Under the pieces are notes generated by a model. That model saw only the letters and a program-made list of their open reading frames with translations. It was not told where the DNA came from and did no database searches. This document shows, in pieces, positions 1 to 11,594 of a stretch of 64,000 bases of DNA. Position 1 is the stretch's first letter, and every line of letters starts with the position of its first letter. Source of the DNA: an uncultured Sphingomonadales bacterium (GTDB lineage: Bacteria; Pseudomonadota; Alphaproteobacteria; Sphingomonadales; Rhodothalassiaceae); assembly GCA_947499155.1 (NCBI GenBank), contig CANMND010000002.1, positions 496,001 to 560,000 on the forward strand, read 5' to 3'. The position numbers were made by a program, and so were the translations under genes.

Positions 1-1104
1 ATTGACGACGCCACCATAACGCGCAATTTCACGTGTATGGAGACGATCGTATAGAACACCCACACACAAGAACAGTGCGCCGGAAACGACGCCGTGGCTC
101 AGCATCTGGAAAACACTGCCGCCCACCCCTTGGGAGTTGAGGGCAAATATCCCGATGGTAACAAAGCCCATATGCGCGACCGATGAATAGGCGATCAGCT
201 TTTTCATGTCTTTTTGAGCCAGGGCTACCAGTGACGTATAGATGATAGCCACCATGGACAGGCCAAAAATCAGCCAGGCCAGCTGGTCCGTCGCCACAGG
301 GAACATGGGAACAGAAAAGCGCAGGAAGCCATAACCACCCATCTTCAAAAGGACACCCGCCAGAATAACTGAACCAGCAGTCGGCGCTTCCACGTGGGCA
401 TCAGGTAACCAGGTGTGGACAGGCCACATCGGCATTTTGACTGCAAATGAGGCAAAAAAGCCAAGCCACAGCCAAGTCTGAATAGATGCGGGGAAATCTG
501 TCTGCATCAGTGTGGGTATATCCGCAGTTCCAGCGTCAATATACATCCACAAGATCGCGACAAGCATCAGCAGCGAGCCAAGCAGCGTATAAAGGAAGAA
601 CTTGAAGGAGGCATAAATCCGCCGAGGACCACCCCACACCCCGATAATCAGGAACATGGGGATGAGCCCGCCTTCAAAGAATATGTAGAACAAGAAGATA
701 TCAAGGGCGACGAAAACGCCGACCATTAACGTTTCCAGAACCAGAAACGCGATCATGTATTCCTTGACGTTGTCCTGGATCGATTCCCAGCTGGCCAGAA
801 TACATATCGGCATCAGGAATGCGGTGAGAACCACCAGCAGCATGGATATCCCATCGACACCCAGCTTATAGCGGATAGATTCACCTATCCAGGCATGGTC
901 TTCGATGAGTTGAAAGCCAGCTTCGCCAACCTCAAACATCGACCACATCAGGATGACCAGAACAAACTCTGCCAATGTGGTGAAGAGTGCCACATAGCGA
1001 ATATTCTTCTTGGCCTGTTCGCTGTCACCCCGAATGGTGAGAATTAAAAGTGCGCCAAAGAGAGGGACCAACAAAAGCGCAGATAAGATGGGCCAGTCCG
1101 CCAT
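1..1104 (-). CDS. nuoM: NADH-quinone oxidoreductase subunit M (partial, N-terminal 368 residues)
   Basis: Antiporter-like proton-pumping subunit in the membrane arm of respiratory Complex I. I translated it directly: it opens [20 protein letters not shown] and stays open to the window edge, so the C-terminal part (family length about 500) is missing. It is almost entirely hydrophobic helices. It keeps the family stretch containing [20 protein letters not shown], which holds the conserved Lys and Pro of the discontinuous helix, and a later [18 protein letters not shown] segment. The ATG at 1104 follows the nuoL stop by only 3 bases, as expected in this operon. The next gene to the left should be nuoN. 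Identification is secure. Confidence 0.97.
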   Translation of the reverse strand, partial: MADWPILSALLLVPLFGALLILTIRGDSEQAKKNIRYVALFTTLAEFVLVILMWSMFEVGEAGFQLIEDHAWIGESIRYKLGVDGISMLLVVLTAFLMPICILASWESIQDNVKEYMIAFLVLETLMVGVFVALDIFLFYIFFEGGLIPMFLIIGVWGGPRRIYASFKFFLYTLLGSLLMLVAILWMYIDAGTADIPTLMQTDFPASIQTWLWLGFFASFAVKMPMWPVHTWLPDAHVEAPTAGSVILAGVLLKMGGYGFLRFSVPMFPVATDQLAWLIFGLSMVAIIYTSLVALAQKDMKKLIAYSSVAHMGFVTIGIFALNSQGVGGSVFQMLSHGVVSGALFLCVGVLYDRLHTREIARYGGVVN

Positions 1105-1107
1105 CAC

Positions 1108-3045
1108 TTAAAAACCTCCCCCGGTAAGCACAAAATAGGTGATGACGATAGCGATACCGATCAGCATCGCGAACGCATAGTGATAAACATAACCAGATTG
1201 CAAGACCCTGAATCGGCTTGCCGTTGCCATGATCCGTGCAGACACACCATCAGGCCCAAGCCCGTCAATGGTCTTTCCGTCTCCGCGCTTCCAGAACAAA
1301 CGTCCGAACCAGAATGCAGGCCGGATGATTACCCGGTCATACAGCTCGTCGAAATACCATTTATTGAGCAGGAAGGCATAAATCCCAGGGAACGTCCGCG
1401 CCACTGCGGCTGGAAGATCCGGCTTCAGAATATAAAACAGAAGAGACAAACCAAAACCTATAGCCATCATGACTGCAGGCAACCACTTGATATAGCCAGG
1501 GATATTGTGAGCCTCATCCATTACATCGCCGGCGTGGGTCATGAGTGAGCCGGCCCAGAAGGCAAGTCTTTCATGCCCTATGAAATATTCCGCAAATACC
1601 ACTCCGGTGAAGAGTGCACCAACAGCAAGAACAGCAAGTGGCACCCACATAACAGGCGGACTTTCATGGACATGGCTCATGACTTTTTCATCGGCACGCG
1701 GATTGCCATGGAACGTCATGAAGATCAGGCGCCAGCTATAAAAACTGGTCATGAGAGCGGCAATCACTGTCATCAGGAATCCGAAATCTGCCATACCATT
1801 TTCAGTGACATAAGCAGCTTCGATCACCATGTCCTTTGAGAAAAAGCCTGCGGTATAGGGGAAGCCAGTCAGCGCCAATGTACCCACCAGCATCATGATA
1901 TAGGTGAGCGGGATCATCTTCATCAACCCACCCATGTTCCTCATGTCCTGTTCATCAGACATGGCGTGAATGACAGACCCGGCACCAAGGAACAACAAGG
2001 CCTTGAAAAATGCGTGGGTAAAGAGATGGAAGATGGCCGCACCATAAGCGGACGCACCAATAGCCACGAACATATAGCCAAGTTGCGAACAGGTGGAATA
2101 GGCAATCACTCGTTTGATGTCATTTTGGACCAGGCCCACTGACGCTGCAAAAAATGCAGTCGCGCCACCAATTACCATAATGAGGGTAAGAGCGTCTGGC
2201 GACAGCTCCAGAATGGGAGATACCCGGGCCATCAGGAACACACCTGCCGTCACCATGGTTGCCGCGTGGATCAGGGCTGACACCGGCGTCGGTCCCTCCA
2301 TGGCGTCTGGGAGCCAGGTATGCAGAAACAATTGGGCTGATTTACCCATGGCACCAATGAACAGCAGTATAGAAATAACCGTCAAGGCGTGAGCGTCTAT
2401 GCCTATGAAGACGAAACGCGCATCGGCATAAGTTCCCAGTGACGCAAAAATCTCATCAAACAGCACGCTGCCGGTCAGAAGGAACAGAGCGAAAATACCA
2501 AGACTGAAACCGAAGTCTCCTACCCGGTTCACGACAAATGCCTTGATAGCCGCCGCATTGGCGCTCGGCCTTTGATACCAGAAACCAATCAGCAAATAAG
2601 ACGCAAGTCCCACTCCTTCCCAGCCAAAAAACATCTGAACCAGATTGTCACTGGTAACCAGCATCAGCATGGTGAAGGTAAAAAGCGACAGATAAGCAAA
2701 GAAACGAGACCGATGCGGATCCGCGCTCATATAACCAATGGAATACCAGTGGACCAGAGCCGATACCACATTCACCACAACCAGCATGACAGCGGTCAGC
2801 GTATCGATCTTCAGCACCCAGTCGAAGACCATGTCCCCAGACTGCACCCAGCTCATCACCAGAACGCGGTACATGTTGTTGTCAAACGCCACGTCCTTCA
2901 AAGCGAACAGGGACAGGACGGCCGACAGCGTTACAAGACCCGACGTCACCGCCATGGATGCACGGTCGCCAATTCTCCGCCCGAAAATTCCTGCAATGAG
3001 AAAGCCCAGCAATGGCCCGAAAACGATAATATGAAATTGTGACAT
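1108..3045 (-). CDS. nuoL: NADH-quinone oxidoreductase subunit L
   Basis: Largest antiporter-like subunit (645 aa), at the distal end of the Complex I membrane arm, with the lateral helix that runs along the arm. The protein is polytopic. It shows the Proton_antipo_N region early (FFGWEGVGLASYLLIGFWY) and the central motif LHTWLPDAMEGPTPVSALIH near residue 245, with the Lys of GAMGKSAQLFLHTW just before it. The length matches the family (about 610-700). The start at 3045 lies 5 bases after the nuoK stop, so the two are translated in series. It sits in the standard K-L-M order. No truncation or frameshift is visible. Confidence 0.98.
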   Translation of the reverse strand: MSQFHIIVFGPLLGFLIAGIFGRRIGDRASMAVTSGLVTLSAVLSLFALKDVAFDNNMYRVLVMSWVQSGDMVFDWVLKIDTLTAVMLVVVNVVSALVHWYSIGYMSADPHRSRFFAYLSLFTFTMLMLVTSDNLVQMFFGWEGVGLASYLLIGFWYQRPSANAAAIKAFVVNRVGDFGFSLGIFALFLLTGSVLFDEIFASLGTYADARFVFIGIDAHALTVISILLFIGAMGKSAQLFLHTWLPDAMEGPTPVSALIHAATMVTAGVFLMARVSPILELSPDALTLIMVIGGATAFFAASVGLVQNDIKRVIAYSTCSQLGYMFVAIGASAYGAAIFHLFTHAFFKALLFLGAGSVIHAMSDEQDMRNMGGLMKMIPLTYIMMLVGTLALTGFPYTAGFFSKDMVIEAAYVTENGMADFGFLMTVIAALMTSFYSWRLIFMTFHGNPRADEKVMSHVHESPPVMWVPLAVLAVGALFTGVVFAEYFIGHERLAFWAGSLMTHAGDVMDEAHNIPGYIKWLPAVMMAIGFGLSLLFYILKPDLPAAVARTFPGIYAFLLNKWYFDELYDRVIIRPAFWFGRLFWKRGDGKTIDGLGPDGVSARIMATASRFRVLQSGYVYHYAFAMLIGIAIVITYFVLTGGGF

Positions 3046-3050
3046 CGAAA

Positions 3051-3359
3051 TCAGCCCCGCATCTGGTTGATCTGTTCCACACCGATCGATCCGCGATTGC
3101 GGAAATAGACGACCAGAATGGCAAGCCCCACTGCCGCTTCGGCAGCCGCAACTGTCAGAACGAACATGGCGAATACCTGTCCGGTCAGATCATTGAGGAA
3201 GGATGAGAAGGCAACGAGGTTTATATTCACCGCCAACAGCATCAACTCAATCGACATCAGAATGATGATGACATTCTTGCGATTGATGAAAATGCCGAAA
3301 ATACCGGTCGTGAACAACATCGCCGCGACTATGAGATAATGGCCGAGACCGATCTCCAT
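3051..3359 (-). CDS. nuoK: NADH-quinone oxidoreductase subunit K
   Basis: Small three-helix membrane subunit of Complex I (102 aa), homologous to MrpC. I place the start at the ATG at 3359 ([20 protein letters not shown]), which gives the usual family length of 101-102 residues. A longer open frame to 3422 adds a polar N-terminus not found in the family. The conserved membrane glutamates are present in [10 protein letters not shown] (helix 2) and [12 protein letters not shown] (helix 3); they belong to the chain of charged residues through which protons are thought to move. It lies between nuoJ and nuoL. Confidence 0.96.
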   Translation of the reverse strand: MEIGLGHYLIVAAMLFTTGIFGIFINRKNVIIILMSIELMLLAVNINLVAFSSFLNDLTGQVFAMFVLTVAAAEAAVGLAILVVYFRNRGSIGVEQINQMRG

Positions 3360-3402
3360 GAATACGTCCTTGCTTCGAGCTTTTCCTGGGATGAAGACGA
3401 GG

Positions 3403-4011
3403 TCAGATGCCCTCGCCCACATTTACCTTTTTAATTTCAATCGCATCCTTGGCCCGACGACGGACCTGGTCAGCGATATTTTGTTTTTTCACACCGTCAC
3501 GCTGGCGCAAGGTAAGGACAATCGACCCGACCATGGCAACCAGCAAAATCATGCCAGACGCTTGAAAGGCATAGACATATTGCGTAAAAATCACCGAACC
3601 TAGAGCTGCAATATTGCTCATCTCTGTTACCGGTGGTGCTGCCGAGGCCACCACTACTTCAGGTGCCAACGTCCATGCCCCCAGCACGAATACCAGTTCC
3701 ACCAGCACAATTAGAGCAATCAGCGCGCCTATAGGCAGGTAGTGCAGGAAGCCTTCACGCATTTCCACATAATTGATGTTCAGCATCATCACAACAAACA
3801 GGAACAAGACCGCAACGGCGCCCACATAGACAATAACCAGAATCATTGCCAGGAACTCAGCACCCAGTAACAAGAACAGCGCTGCAGCGTTGAAGAATGT
3901 CAGTATCAGATACAATACCGAATGCACCGGATTGCGTGCGGCAATCACCATAAATGCAGACAACACCGCAATCGATGAAAACATGTAAAATGCCAGTGCA
4001 GTCCAACTCAT
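3403..4011 (-). CDS. nuoJ: NADH-quinone oxidoreductase subunit J
   Basis: Membrane subunit of Complex I (202 aa) with five predicted helices. Helix 3 carries the conserved Tyr and Gly of [20 protein letters not shown], the family signature that forms a pi-bulge near the quinone-linked proton channel. The polar tail (from about residue 165) is rich in Lys/Arg and extends past the last helix, a normal variation. The start at 4011 is preceded on the coding strand by a purine-rich GAGGAGAGGG. The gap of 151 bases to nuoI is longer than any other spacing in this operon. Confidence 0.96.
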   Translation of the reverse strand: MSWTALAFYMFSSIAVLSAFMVIAARNPVHSVLYLILTFFNAAALFLLLGAEFLAMILVIVYVGAVAVLFLFVVMMLNINYVEMREGFLHYLPIGALIALIVLVELVFVLGAWTLAPEVVVASAAPPVTEMSNIAALGSVIFTQYVYAFQASGMILLVAMVGSIVLTLRQRDGVKKQNIADQVRRRAKDAIEIKKVNVGEGI

Positions 4012-4162
4012 TCCGCCCTCTCCTCAGGCTTTCTTCTTGTAGCCGTATCGCACATGAAACGCCCTTTCATATTGCACGTCCGTCATTCGTATCAGTCTTG
4101 TGTCCGTTCGGATATTTGGCCTTTAGGGGCTTATGCTGCTTCTGGTCCGACCGGATCGTTGT

Positions 4163-4654
4163 CTAGCGATATGGCGCGTCCTGTGCAAGGTTCGCGGCGA
4201 TTTCGTGTTCCCAGCGGTCGCCGTTTTCCAGCAGTTTTTTCTTGTCGTACAGCAATTCCTCGCGACTTTCGGTCGCAAACTCAAAATTCGGCCCCTCGAC
4301 AATGGCGTCAACCGGGCAGGCTTCCTGACACAAACCGCAGTAAATGCACTTCACCATGTCTATGTCGTAGCGCGTCGTGCGCCTGCTACCATCCTCGCGT
4401 GGTTCCGCTTCTATGGTTATGGCAAGCGCCGGGCAGATCGCCTCGCACAGCTTACAGGCAATGCAGCGTTCTTCCCCGGTCGCATAACGGCGAAGTGCGT
4501 GCTCACCCCGAAATCGCGGTGACAAATGCCCTTTCTCATATGGGTAATTGAGTGTCGTCTTGCGCTTGAACATATAGCGGAATGTTATGGCAAGTCCGAG
4601 CACGATATCCCATAGAAACAGGCTGCGCGCATTTCTGTCCAGAAAGGCAATCAT
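4163..4654 (-). CDS. nuoI: NADH-quinone oxidoreductase subunit I (2x 4Fe-4S)
   Basis: Ferredoxin-like subunit (163 aa) of the Complex I connecting module, holding clusters N6a and N6b that pass electrons to N2 in NuoB. Two full CxxCxxCxxxCP motifs are visible, [12 protein letters not shown] and [12 protein letters not shown]. An N-terminal amphipathic segment contacts the membrane arm. The family motif [20 protein letters not shown] precedes the clusters. The length equals that of other alphaproteobacterial NuoI proteins (about 162). The start at 4654 is 25 bases after the nuoH stop. Confidence 0.97.
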   Translation of the reverse strand: MIAFLDRNARSLFLWDIVLGLAITFRYMFKRKTTLNYPYEKGHLSPRFRGEHALRRYATGEERCIACKLCEAICPALAITIEAEPREDGSRRTTRYDIDMVKCIYCGLCQEACPVDAIVEGPNFEFATESREELLYDKKKLLENGDRWEHEIAANLAQDAPYR

Positions 4655-4679
4655 GATATACGGGCCTCTCTCATATCCA

Positions 4680-5705
4680 TCACCCTATCAGGCCAAGGGC
4701 AAGCCCCACGCCTGCATAAAACACAACAGCAAATAGCGAAATCGGCAAGAAGACCTTCCACCCCAGACGCATCAACTGATCATAGCGATAACGCGGGACC
4801 GTTGCTTTCACCCATGAAAAGACAAAGAAGAAAGCGCAGATCTTGAAAAACAACCAGAGCGGCCCAGGAATAAACTCAAGGAACCCAAAGGGTGCGTACC
4901 AGCCACCAAAGAACAAAACAGCTGTCATGGCACACATCAGAAGGATATTGCCGTACTCTCCAAGCCAGAACAGGGCAAATGCCATGGAGCTGTATTCAAC
5001 CTGATATCCGGCAACCAGCTCTGCTTCCGCTTCCGGCAAGTCAAACGGCGGGCGATTGGTTTCCGCCATCGCCGAAATCAGGAAAATGACGAACATCGGA
5101 AACAGGCCAATAAAGTTCCAATTCCAAAAGCCACCTGCCTGATGCTCAACAATAACCGATAGATTGGTCGATCCCGCAAACATGATCACGGTCACAATCA
5201 CAAAGCCCATGGAGACCTCATACGAGACCATCTGAGCCGCTGATCTAAGCCCACCAAGAAAGGCATAACGCGAGTTGGATGCCCATCCGGCCATGATGAT
5301 TCCATAGACACCCAGCGACGATATGGCGAGAACGTACAAGATTCCCACATTGATATCAGCCAGGACCGCACCTGCATCCCAAGGGATAACCGCCCAGCCC
5401 AGCATGGCCAAGGTAAAGGTCAACATCGGTGCGATGAAGAAGATGGCTTTGTTAGATCCTGACGGAATAATCGTTTCTTTCAGGAACAACTTCAGGCCAT
5501 CAGCAAAACTTTGCAAGAGACCAAACGGACCCACGACGTTGGGACCACGACGCAATTGCATCGCAGCCCAAATCTTTCGGTCCGCATAAACAGCGAACGC
5601 CACGGCCAGCAACAACGGCGCAATAATGGCCAGAATCCAGGTGAGGATGGACATGGCATAGGCGAATTCACCGCCACCATAAATTTCGGAGAGCCACTCA
5701 ACCAT
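4680..5705 (-). CDS. nuoH: NADH-quinone oxidoreductase subunit H
   Basis: Membrane subunit (341 aa) that forms much of the quinone chamber where the peripheral arm meets the membrane arm. It has about eight transmembrane helices. Family motifs include [19 protein letters not shown] after helix 1, and [20 protein letters not shown] in the loop with many acidic residues that links the quinone site to the proton path. The ATG at 5705 overlaps the nuoG end by 8 bases, which points to translational coupling. No unusual feature is seen. Confidence 0.98.
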   Translation of the reverse strand: MVEWLSEIYGGGEFAYAMSILTWILAIIAPLLLAVAFAVYADRKIWAAMQLRRGPNVVGPFGLLQSFADGLKLFLKETIIPSGSNKAIFFIAPMLTFTLAMLGWAVIPWDAGAVLADINVGILYVLAISSLGVYGIIMAGWASNSRYAFLGGLRSAAQMVSYEVSMGFVIVTVIMFAGSTNLSVIVEHQAGGFWNWNFIGLFPMFVIFLISAMAETNRPPFDLPEAEAELVAGYQVEYSSMAFALFWLGEYGNILLMCAMTAVLFFGGWYAPFGFLEFIPGPLWLFFKICAFFFVFSWVKATVPRYRYDQLMRLGWKVFLPISLFAVVFYAGVGLALGLIG

Positions 5706-7749
5706 GGGTTCCTGTCGCCTCCGTTCTCTGTCTCTTCACGGCGCTGCACTCAGCCATCGTCTCAGATGAGCGCGCAATGGGATTCGTCTGATAATGGTCA
5801 TGAATGATTGGCGCTATCGGCCCACGAGCCACATCGCCCTCTTCACCGAATGCACCCCATGCAGACTTGGGCAGTCTGTCAATCTCGTCCAGATGAGGTA
5901 ATTCAGATACCAGCGCCTTAAGCAACTGTTCACGATTATCAAAGGGCAGAATCTTGCCGATCTGTTCTGACAGTGCACGGAAGATTGTCCAGTCCTCGCG
6001 AGCATCACCCGGCGGGAATACAGACCGCTCGCCCATTTGCACCCGACCTTCTGTATTGATGTATATGCCAGGCTTTTCCGTATAGGCCGCACTTGGCAAA
6101 ATCACATCAGCATGACGTACGCCATGGTCACCATGGCTGCCGATATAAACCGTAAAGCAGTCAGCAAGCGGGCTGGTATCGACTTCATCAACACCCAGCA
6201 GGAAAACGGCCTTCAGCTTTCCGTCTTTTGCATCATCCATAATGGCGGATACGCCACCCTTGGCGGTCAGTCCCAAATCCATGGCACCCACACGTGCAGC
6301 CGCCTGATGAAGAACGTTGAAGCCGTTCCATTCGTCGGTCACAAGTCCGAACTTTTCGGCTATGTCGTGCGCCGTTTTCAGGATCTGCGCGCCATCGGGC
6401 CGCCTTAGTGCGCCCTGGCCCAATATAATCATCGGGCGTTTGGCCGTTTCCAGCTTTTTGGCAAGCTCGTGCTTGCCTGCAAGGATATCGGCCAGAATAG
6501 CCGCATCATCACCTGCCTGCTCCACTTTATAAGTAAGGTCATGGGCCGGGCCGATATTGGCAACCTTAAGGCCAAGATGACGTGTACCTTTCAAGATCCG
6601 TGCATTGAGAATTGCCGCCTCATAGCGGGGATTGGTGCCAACAAGAAGACAGAAATCCGCTTCTTCGATGCCATCGATTCCGCTGTTGAACAGGTAGGAC
6701 GCCCGAACTTTTGTCTCAAGCGCTGCACCATCCTGGCGGCCTTCAATCCGATCAGAACCAAGTCCACGCAGCAGCTCACGGAAGGCGTACATGCCTTCCA
6801 TCTCATTAAGGTCGCCGACAAGCCCTGCAATCTCTTCGCCCTTAAGGTCAGATACAGCCGTTTTAATGGCTGCAAAGGCCTCAGCCCAGCTCGCTTCCAC
6901 CAGTTTGCCGTCTTTTTTCACATAAGGACGATCAAGGCGATTGTTCAGCAAACCATCATAAGCAAAGCGAGTCTTGTCGGAAATCCATTCCTCATTCACG
7001 GCATCATGATTGCGTGGCAGGATCCGCATGACTTTGCGGCCACGGGCATCAACCCGGATATTGGAGCCAACCGCATCCATCACATCAACAGATTCGGTCT
7101 TGATCAATTCCCATGACCGTGCCTCGAACGCATAAGGCCGTGAGGTCAGCGCCCCAACCGGGCACAGATCAATCACATTGCCCTGCAATTCGCTTTCCAT
7201 TGCCTGTTCAAGGTAACTGGTGATCTGCATGTTTTCGCCGCGATAGATGGCGCCAAGCTCCGTAGTCCCAGCCACCTCTTCCGAAAAGCGGATACATCTT
7301 GTGCAGTGAATACACCGGGTCATGATCGTCTTGATCAGCGGCCCGATATATTTATCCGTAACGGCCCGCTTGTTCTCATCAAAACGATTGGTGCCCCGGC
7401 CATAGGCCATGGTCTGGTCCTGCAATTCACACTCACCGCCCTCGTCACAGATCGGGCAATCAAGCGGATGGTTAATCAGGAGAAACTCAAGCACCCCTTC
7501 CCGCGCCTTCTTAACCAGTGGCGTGTCGGTATGGATCACCATGCCATCACCCGCCGGCATTGCACATGATGCAATCGGTTTTGGGCTGCGCTCCATCTCC
7601 ACAAGACACATGCGGCAGTTACCGGCTATCGAAAGGCGCTCGTGATAGCAGAAGCGCGGAATTTCATATCCGGCTTCCTCACAGGCCTGCAGAACAGTTG
7701 TTCCCTGTGCGACTTCGATTTCCTTGCCGTTGATTGTCAGCTTCGGCAT
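5698..7749 (-). CDS. nuoG: NADH-quinone oxidoreductase subunit G
   Basis: Large iron-sulfur subunit (683 aa) of the Complex I NADH-oxidising module. The N-terminus is a 2Fe-2S ferredoxin fold with Cys in [16 protein letters not shown]. It is followed by the His-coordinated 4Fe-4S region ([18 protein letters not shown]) and a second 4Fe-4S site (CIHCTRC ... CPVGAL), all in the first 210 residues. The rest is a molybdopterin-oxidoreductase-like domain that has lost the cofactor role in this family. The length is typical of alphaproteobacteria and shorter than the roughly 900 aa E. coli protein. It lies 49 bases after nuoF and overlaps nuoH. Confidence 0.97.
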   Translation of the reverse strand: MPKLTINGKEIEVAQGTTVLQACEEAGYEIPRFCYHERLSIAGNCRMCLVEMERSPKPIASCAMPAGDGMVIHTDTPLVKKAREGVLEFLLINHPLDCPICDEGGECELQDQTMAYGRGTNRFDENKRAVTDKYIGPLIKTIMTRCIHCTRCIRFSEEVAGTTELGAIYRGENMQITSYLEQAMESELQGNVIDLCPVGALTSRPYAFEARSWELIKTESVDVMDAVGSNIRVDARGRKVMRILPRNHDAVNEEWISDKTRFAYDGLLNNRLDRPYVKKDGKLVEASWAEAFAAIKTAVSDLKGEEIAGLVGDLNEMEGMYAFRELLRGLGSDRIEGRQDGAALETKVRASYLFNSGIDGIEEADFCLLVGTNPRYEAAILNARILKGTRHLGLKVANIGPAHDLTYKVEQAGDDAAILADILAGKHELAKKLETAKRPMIILGQGALRRPDGAQILKTAHDIAEKFGLVTDEWNGFNVLHQAAARVGAMDLGLTAKGGVSAIMDDAKDGKLKAVFLLGVDEVDTSPLADCFTVYIGSHGDHGVRHADVILPSAAYTEKPGIYINTEGRVQMGERSVFPPGDAREDWTIFRALSEQIGKILPFDNREQLLKALVSELPHLDEIDRLPKSAWGAFGEEGDVARGPIAPIIHDHYQTNPIARSSETMAECSAVKRQRTEATGTHG

Positions 7750-7798
7750 TGGCTCTTCTCTGTTACAGCACCCTCAATCGGGCAACGAATAGGCGAAT

Positions 7799-9091
7799 TC
7801 ATTCGGCAGCGACTTGCGTTCGGCCGTGGAAGGCGTCGATGCGACGTTCAAGCTCGGGGCGGAAATGCCTGATCAAGCCCTGAACCGGCCAGGCCGCTGC
7901 ATCACCAAGGGCGCAAATCGTGTGGCCCTCCACCTGCTTTGACACATCAAGCAGCATGTCGATCTCCTGCTTTTGCGCCTTACCGACCGCAAGCCTTTCC
8001 ATCACACGCCACATCCAGCCGGTCCCCTCCCGGCAAGGCGTGCATTGGCCACAGCTTTCATGCTTGTAGAAATGGCTGAGCTTGGCGATGGCCTTCACGA
8101 TATCGGTGGACTTGTCCATGACAATCACCGCCGCCGTACCAAGACCGGTCTGCACCTCTTTCAGCGAATCGAAGTCCATTAAAACGTCGTCGCAGATGGA
8201 TTTGGGGATAAGGGGCACAGACGATCCGCCGGGGATTACTGCCAGCAGATTATCCCAGCCACCCCGCACACCACCTGCATGCTTTTCAATGAGCTCCCGT
8301 AGAGGAATGCCCATTTCTTCTTCCACATTGCACGGTGCGTTCACATGACCCGAAATACAGAAAATCTTGGTCCCTGTATTTTTAGGCCTGCCCAACCCTG
8401 AAAACCAGCCTGCTCCGCGACGCAAGATTGTGGGCGCGACTGCAATGGATTCTACATTGTTAACAGTAGTGGGGCAGCCAAACACGCCAACATTGGCCGG
8501 AAATGGCGGCTTCAGGCGAGGCTGTCCCTTTTTGCCCTCAAGGCTTTCGATCAGGGCCGTTTCCTCACCACAAATATAGGCACCAGCCCCGCGATGGACA
8601 TAAACATCGAAGTCATAGCCCGAGCCGCAGGCGTTCTTGCCGATAAAACCTTTGTCATAGGCCTGGGCAATTGCAGCTTCCAGGCGCTCAGTCTCAAGGA
8701 TAAATTCGCCACGGACATATATATAGGCTGCTTTTGCCCGCATGGCGTATCCGGCCAAAAGCGCGCCCTCTATGATCTTTTGCGGATCATGCCGCATGAT
8801 TTCCCGATCCTTGCAAGTGCCCGGCTCGGATTCATCGGCATTCACAACCAGATAACTGGGGCGACCGTCTTTTGACTCTTTTGGCATAAACGACCATTTG
8901 AGGCCTGTGGGGAAACCCGCTCCGCCACGTCCGCGAAGTCCAGATTCCTTCACCTGCTCGATGATCCATTCCTGGCCTTTTGCCATCAACTCTTTCGTTC
9001 CGTCCCAGTCACCACGTTTTAGTGCAGCGTCAATGGTCCAGGGCTGATAGCCGTATATATTGGTAAAGATGCGGTCCTGATCATTCAGCAT
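7799..9091 (-). CDS. nuoF: NADH-quinone oxidoreductase subunit F (NADH/FMN-binding)
   Basis: Subunit (430 aa) that binds NADH, FMN and the N3 4Fe-4S cluster, the entry point of electrons into Complex I. Visible motifs are the glycine-rich [13 protein letters not shown], the nucleotide-binding [19 protein letters not shown], the [17 protein letters not shown] region, and cluster cysteines in [13 protein letters not shown] plus a late Cys (TICALGDA). I place the start at the ATG at 9091 because AGGAG lies about 7 bases upstream and the protein then begins [14 protein letters not shown]. The open frame extends 21 bases further to 9112, into nuoE. Confidence 0.97.
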   Translation of the reverse strand: MLNDQDRIFTNIYGYQPWTIDAALKRGDWDGTKELMAKGQEWIIEQVKESGLRGRGGAGFPTGLKWSFMPKESKDGRPSYLVVNADESEPGTCKDREIMRHDPQKIIEGALLAGYAMRAKAAYIYVRGEFILETERLEAAIAQAYDKGFIGKNACGSGYDFDVYVHRGAGAYICGEETALIESLEGKKGQPRLKPPFPANVGVFGCPTTVNNVESIAVAPTILRRGAGWFSGLGRPKNTGTKIFCISGHVNAPCNVEEEMGIPLRELIEKHAGGVRGGWDNLLAVIPGGSSVPLIPKSICDDVLMDFDSLKEVQTGLGTAAVIVMDKSTDIVKAIAKLSHFYKHESCGQCTPCREGTGWMWRVMERLAVGKAQKQEIDMLLDVSKQVEGHTICALGDAAAWPVQGLIRHFRPELERRIDAFHGRTQVAAE

Positions 9092-9095
9092 CGCT

Positions 9096-9707
9096 CTACT
9101 CCTTGCCCGCATCAGCGGTAATCATGTCTTTCAGCACCGTTGGCCCGCCAACCGGTGCGGAAAACTGACGATCCACCTGCGGCCCAGGCTTTGGCGTTTC
9201 TCCACGCTTGAATGCCTCAAGCACCGCTTTCATGCTGTCATACGTGAGATCTTCATAATAATCATCGTTGATCTGAACCATCGGTGCATTACAGCACGCA
9301 CCAAGGCATTCAACCTCTGACAGATGAAACAGGCCGTCCTCAGTGGTCTTTCCGGTCTCTAGCCCCATATCATTGCAGGCTCGCAGCACATCATCAGAAC
9401 CGCGTAGCCAGCAAGGCGTTGTCCCGCACAACTGCACGTGGACCCGGCCAATCGGCCTTAGGATGAACATGGTATAAAAGGTCGCAACCTCAAGTACCTG
9501 TATCTCTGTCAGCTCCAAAAGTTCGGCAACATGTTCAATGACTTCACTGCTGACCCAACCGTCATTCTGGCGCTGTGCCAGATCCAGCATTGGCAGGATG
9601 GCCGATCGCTGACGCCCTTCCGGGTATTTTGCCAGAATCGTCTTTATTTTTTTCTGATTTTCCTCAGAAAAAGCGAAAGGACCACCGCTTTGCGTTACAT
9701 TCAGCAT
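9096..9707 (-). CDS. nuoE: NADH-quinone oxidoreductase subunit E (2Fe-2S)
   Basis: Thioredoxin-like 2Fe-2S subunit (203 aa) holding cluster N1a next to the FMN of NuoF. The four ligands are in the family pattern: CGTTPC in the middle and CLGACC about 35 residues later. The N-terminal helical part ([20 protein letters not shown]) is typical. The tail after about residue 165 is polar and Pro-rich, as in other alphaproteobacterial NuoE proteins. It lies 12 bases after nuoD and 4 bases before nuoF, within one transcript. Confidence 0.97.
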   Translation of the reverse strand: MLNVTQSGGPFAFSEENQKKIKTILAKYPEGRQRSAILPMLDLAQRQNDGWVSSEVIEHVAELLELTEIQVLEVATFYTMFILRPIGRVHVQLCGTTPCWLRGSDDVLRACNDMGLETGKTTEDGLFHLSEVECLGACCNAPMVQINDDYYEDLTYDSMKAVLEAFKRGETPKPGPQVDRQFSAPVGGPTVLKDMITADAGKE

Positions 9708-9719
9708 GTCAAAAACTCC

Positions 9720-10913
9720 CTAGCGGTCCACTTCGCCAAACACGATATCGATCGAGCCAAGAATCGTTGGGACGTCTGCCAGCATATGGCCGCGCAACAT
9801 CATGTCCATGGCCTGCATATGGACGAATCCCGGCGCACGGATTTTGCACCTGTAGGGCTTGTTGCCTCCATCCGATATCAGATAAACGCCAAACTCACCT
9901 TTAGGCGCTTCCACGGCGGCGTAAACTTCACCCTCAGGCAGCTTATAGCCTTCAGTATAAAGCTTGAAATGATGGATGAGCGCTTCCATTGAGCGCTTCA
10001 TTTCGCCACGGCGGGGCGGAGCCACCTTGCGGTCATCCGTCATGACTTCACCGCCTGGCATTTCATTGATGCACTGGCGCATGATCTTCAAGGATTGCCG
10101 CATCTCCTCGATCCGCAGCAAGAAACGGTCGTAGCTGTCGCCGTGCTTACCCACAGGAACGTCAAAGTCCATGCGCTCATAAACATCATAAGGCTGAGAT
10201 TTGCGCAGGTCCCACGCAATACCGGTCGAACGCAACATCGGACCTGACAGGCCCCAATCCATAGCCTGTTCTTGCGTTACCACACCAATATCCACGTTGC
10301 GCTGCTTGAAAATACGGTTTTCGATCAGCAGCACTTCGATATCTTCAATCACTTGGGGGAATTTTTCCGTCCAGGCCATGATATCGTCCAGAAGATCAGG
10401 CGGCAGGTCCTGATGAACACCGCCGGGCCGGAAATATTTGGCATGCATGCGCGACCCTGATGCCCGCTCGTAAAATTCACATAAGGTCTCGCGCTCTTCA
10501 AATCCCCACAAAATAGGTGTCAGCGCCCCCACATCCATTGCGTGCGTAGTGATATTAAGGATGTGATTCATGATCCTGGTCAGTTCGGCGTAAAGCACCC
10601 TGATATACTGTGCGCGTAATGGCACTTCCACATCCAGCGCCTTCTCCACGGCAAGAACAAACGCGTGCTCCTGATTCATGGGTGCTGCGTAGTCAAGACG
10701 GTCGAAATAGCCGATAGCCTGAAGGCAGGTCTTGTGTTCGATCAATTTTTCCGTACCGCGATGCAGCAGACCGATATGCGGGTCCGAACGCTCGACCACC
10801 TCACCATCCATCTCAAGAATCAGACGCAAGACCCCATGAGCCGCCGGATGCTGCGGGCCAAAATTCAGGTGATAATTCTTGATCTGGCGCTCATCAAACA
10901 TCTGAGTGGTCAT
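9720..10913 (-). CDS. nuoD: NADH-quinone oxidoreductase subunit D
   Basis: The 49-kDa-type subunit (397 aa) of the quinone-binding module, homologous to the large subunit of NiFe hydrogenases but without the metal ligands. It opens with [20 protein letters not shown], which contains the His of the quinone-binding beta hairpin, and includes [18 protein letters not shown]. The C-terminal region ends [11 protein letters not shown], the almost invariant end of this family. The ATG at 10913 overlaps the nuoC stop by 4 bases (ATGA). NuoC and NuoD are separate here, not fused as in enterobacteria. Confidence 0.98.
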   Translation of the reverse strand: MTTQMFDERQIKNYHLNFGPQHPAAHGVLRLILEMDGEVVERSDPHIGLLHRGTEKLIEHKTCLQAIGYFDRLDYAAPMNQEHAFVLAVEKALDVEVPLRAQYIRVLYAELTRIMNHILNITTHAMDVGALTPILWGFEERETLCEFYERASGSRMHAKYFRPGGVHQDLPPDLLDDIMAWTEKFPQVIEDIEVLLIENRIFKQRNVDIGVVTQEQAMDWGLSGPMLRSTGIAWDLRKSQPYDVYERMDFDVPVGKHGDSYDRFLLRIEEMRQSLKIMRQCINEMPGGEVMTDDRKVAPPRRGEMKRSMEALIHHFKLYTEGYKLPEGEVYAAVEAPKGEFGVYLISDGGNKPYRCKIRAPGFVHMQAMDMMLRGHMLADVPTILGSIDIVFGEVDR

Positions 10914-11533
10914 TTCTCACCCTTCTCCGCCTCATCTGCTTTTTCATCGCCGGGAAGTACATATTTCGCACTCTCCCAGGGGCTGAGGAAATCAAAATTG
11001 CGGAATTCCTGAGTCAGCTTCACAGGCTCGTAAACGACGCGCTTTTGCTCTTCGTCATAGCGCATCTCTACATAGCCAGTGAGCGGGAAGTCCTTACGCA
11101 AGGGATGACCCTGGAAGCCATAGTCAGTCAAAATACGGCGCAGATCGGGATGGTCGGACACCATGACACCGAACATGTCCCACAATTCGCGCTCAAACCA
11201 TCCTGCGGCTGAATAAACACTGGTGACTGAAGGTACCGGCGTTTCCTCGTCGGTTTCCACCTTGACGCGGATGCGTTGGTTCAGATGCATCGACAACAGG
11301 TGATACACGACATCGAACCGATTGTGACGCTGTGGCCAGTCCACACCACACAGATCAACAAGTATCCGGAATTTGCACTCCGAGTCGTCCCTTAAGAACG
11401 TCAGAACCTTGACAATCTGGTCCGTGCGCACAGTAAGACACAGCTCGCCTTTCGCGATGCTGTATCCCGTCACCTCATTTTCGAGGGCGCTTTCAATGTG
11501 CTTGCCGAGCTGGTCAAGCGCGGTGGCTGTCAT
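10910..11533 (-). CDS. nuoC: NADH-quinone oxidoreductase subunit C
   Basis: The 30-kDa-type subunit (207 aa) of the peripheral arm connecting module. The family signature [10 protein letters not shown] is present near residue 115, followed by [20 protein letters not shown], both conserved across bacterial and mitochondrial homologues. The last 20 residues are acidic and Lys-rich. It overlaps nuoD by four bases and lies 61 bases after nuoB. Confidence 0.97.
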   Translation of the reverse strand: MTATALDQLGKHIESALENEVTGYSIAKGELCLTVRTDQIVKVLTFLRDDSECKFRILVDLCGVDWPQRHNRFDVVYHLLSMHLNQRIRVKVETDEETPVPSVTSVYSAAGWFERELWDMFGVMVSDHPDLRRILTDYGFQGHPLRKDFPLTGYVEMRYDEEQKRVVYEPVKLTQEFRNFDFLSPWESAKYVLPGDEKADEAEKGEK

Positions 11534-11594
11534 ATCTCATTCCCGATCGTCAAAACGTCACATCCAAATGGTGCACGCTCTATTAAGGCAGAGT

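Noticed and set aside
6469-7116. 215-aa plus-strand frame
   Set aside because: Lies wholly inside nuoG on the other strand, with no recognisable family or ribosome-binding site.
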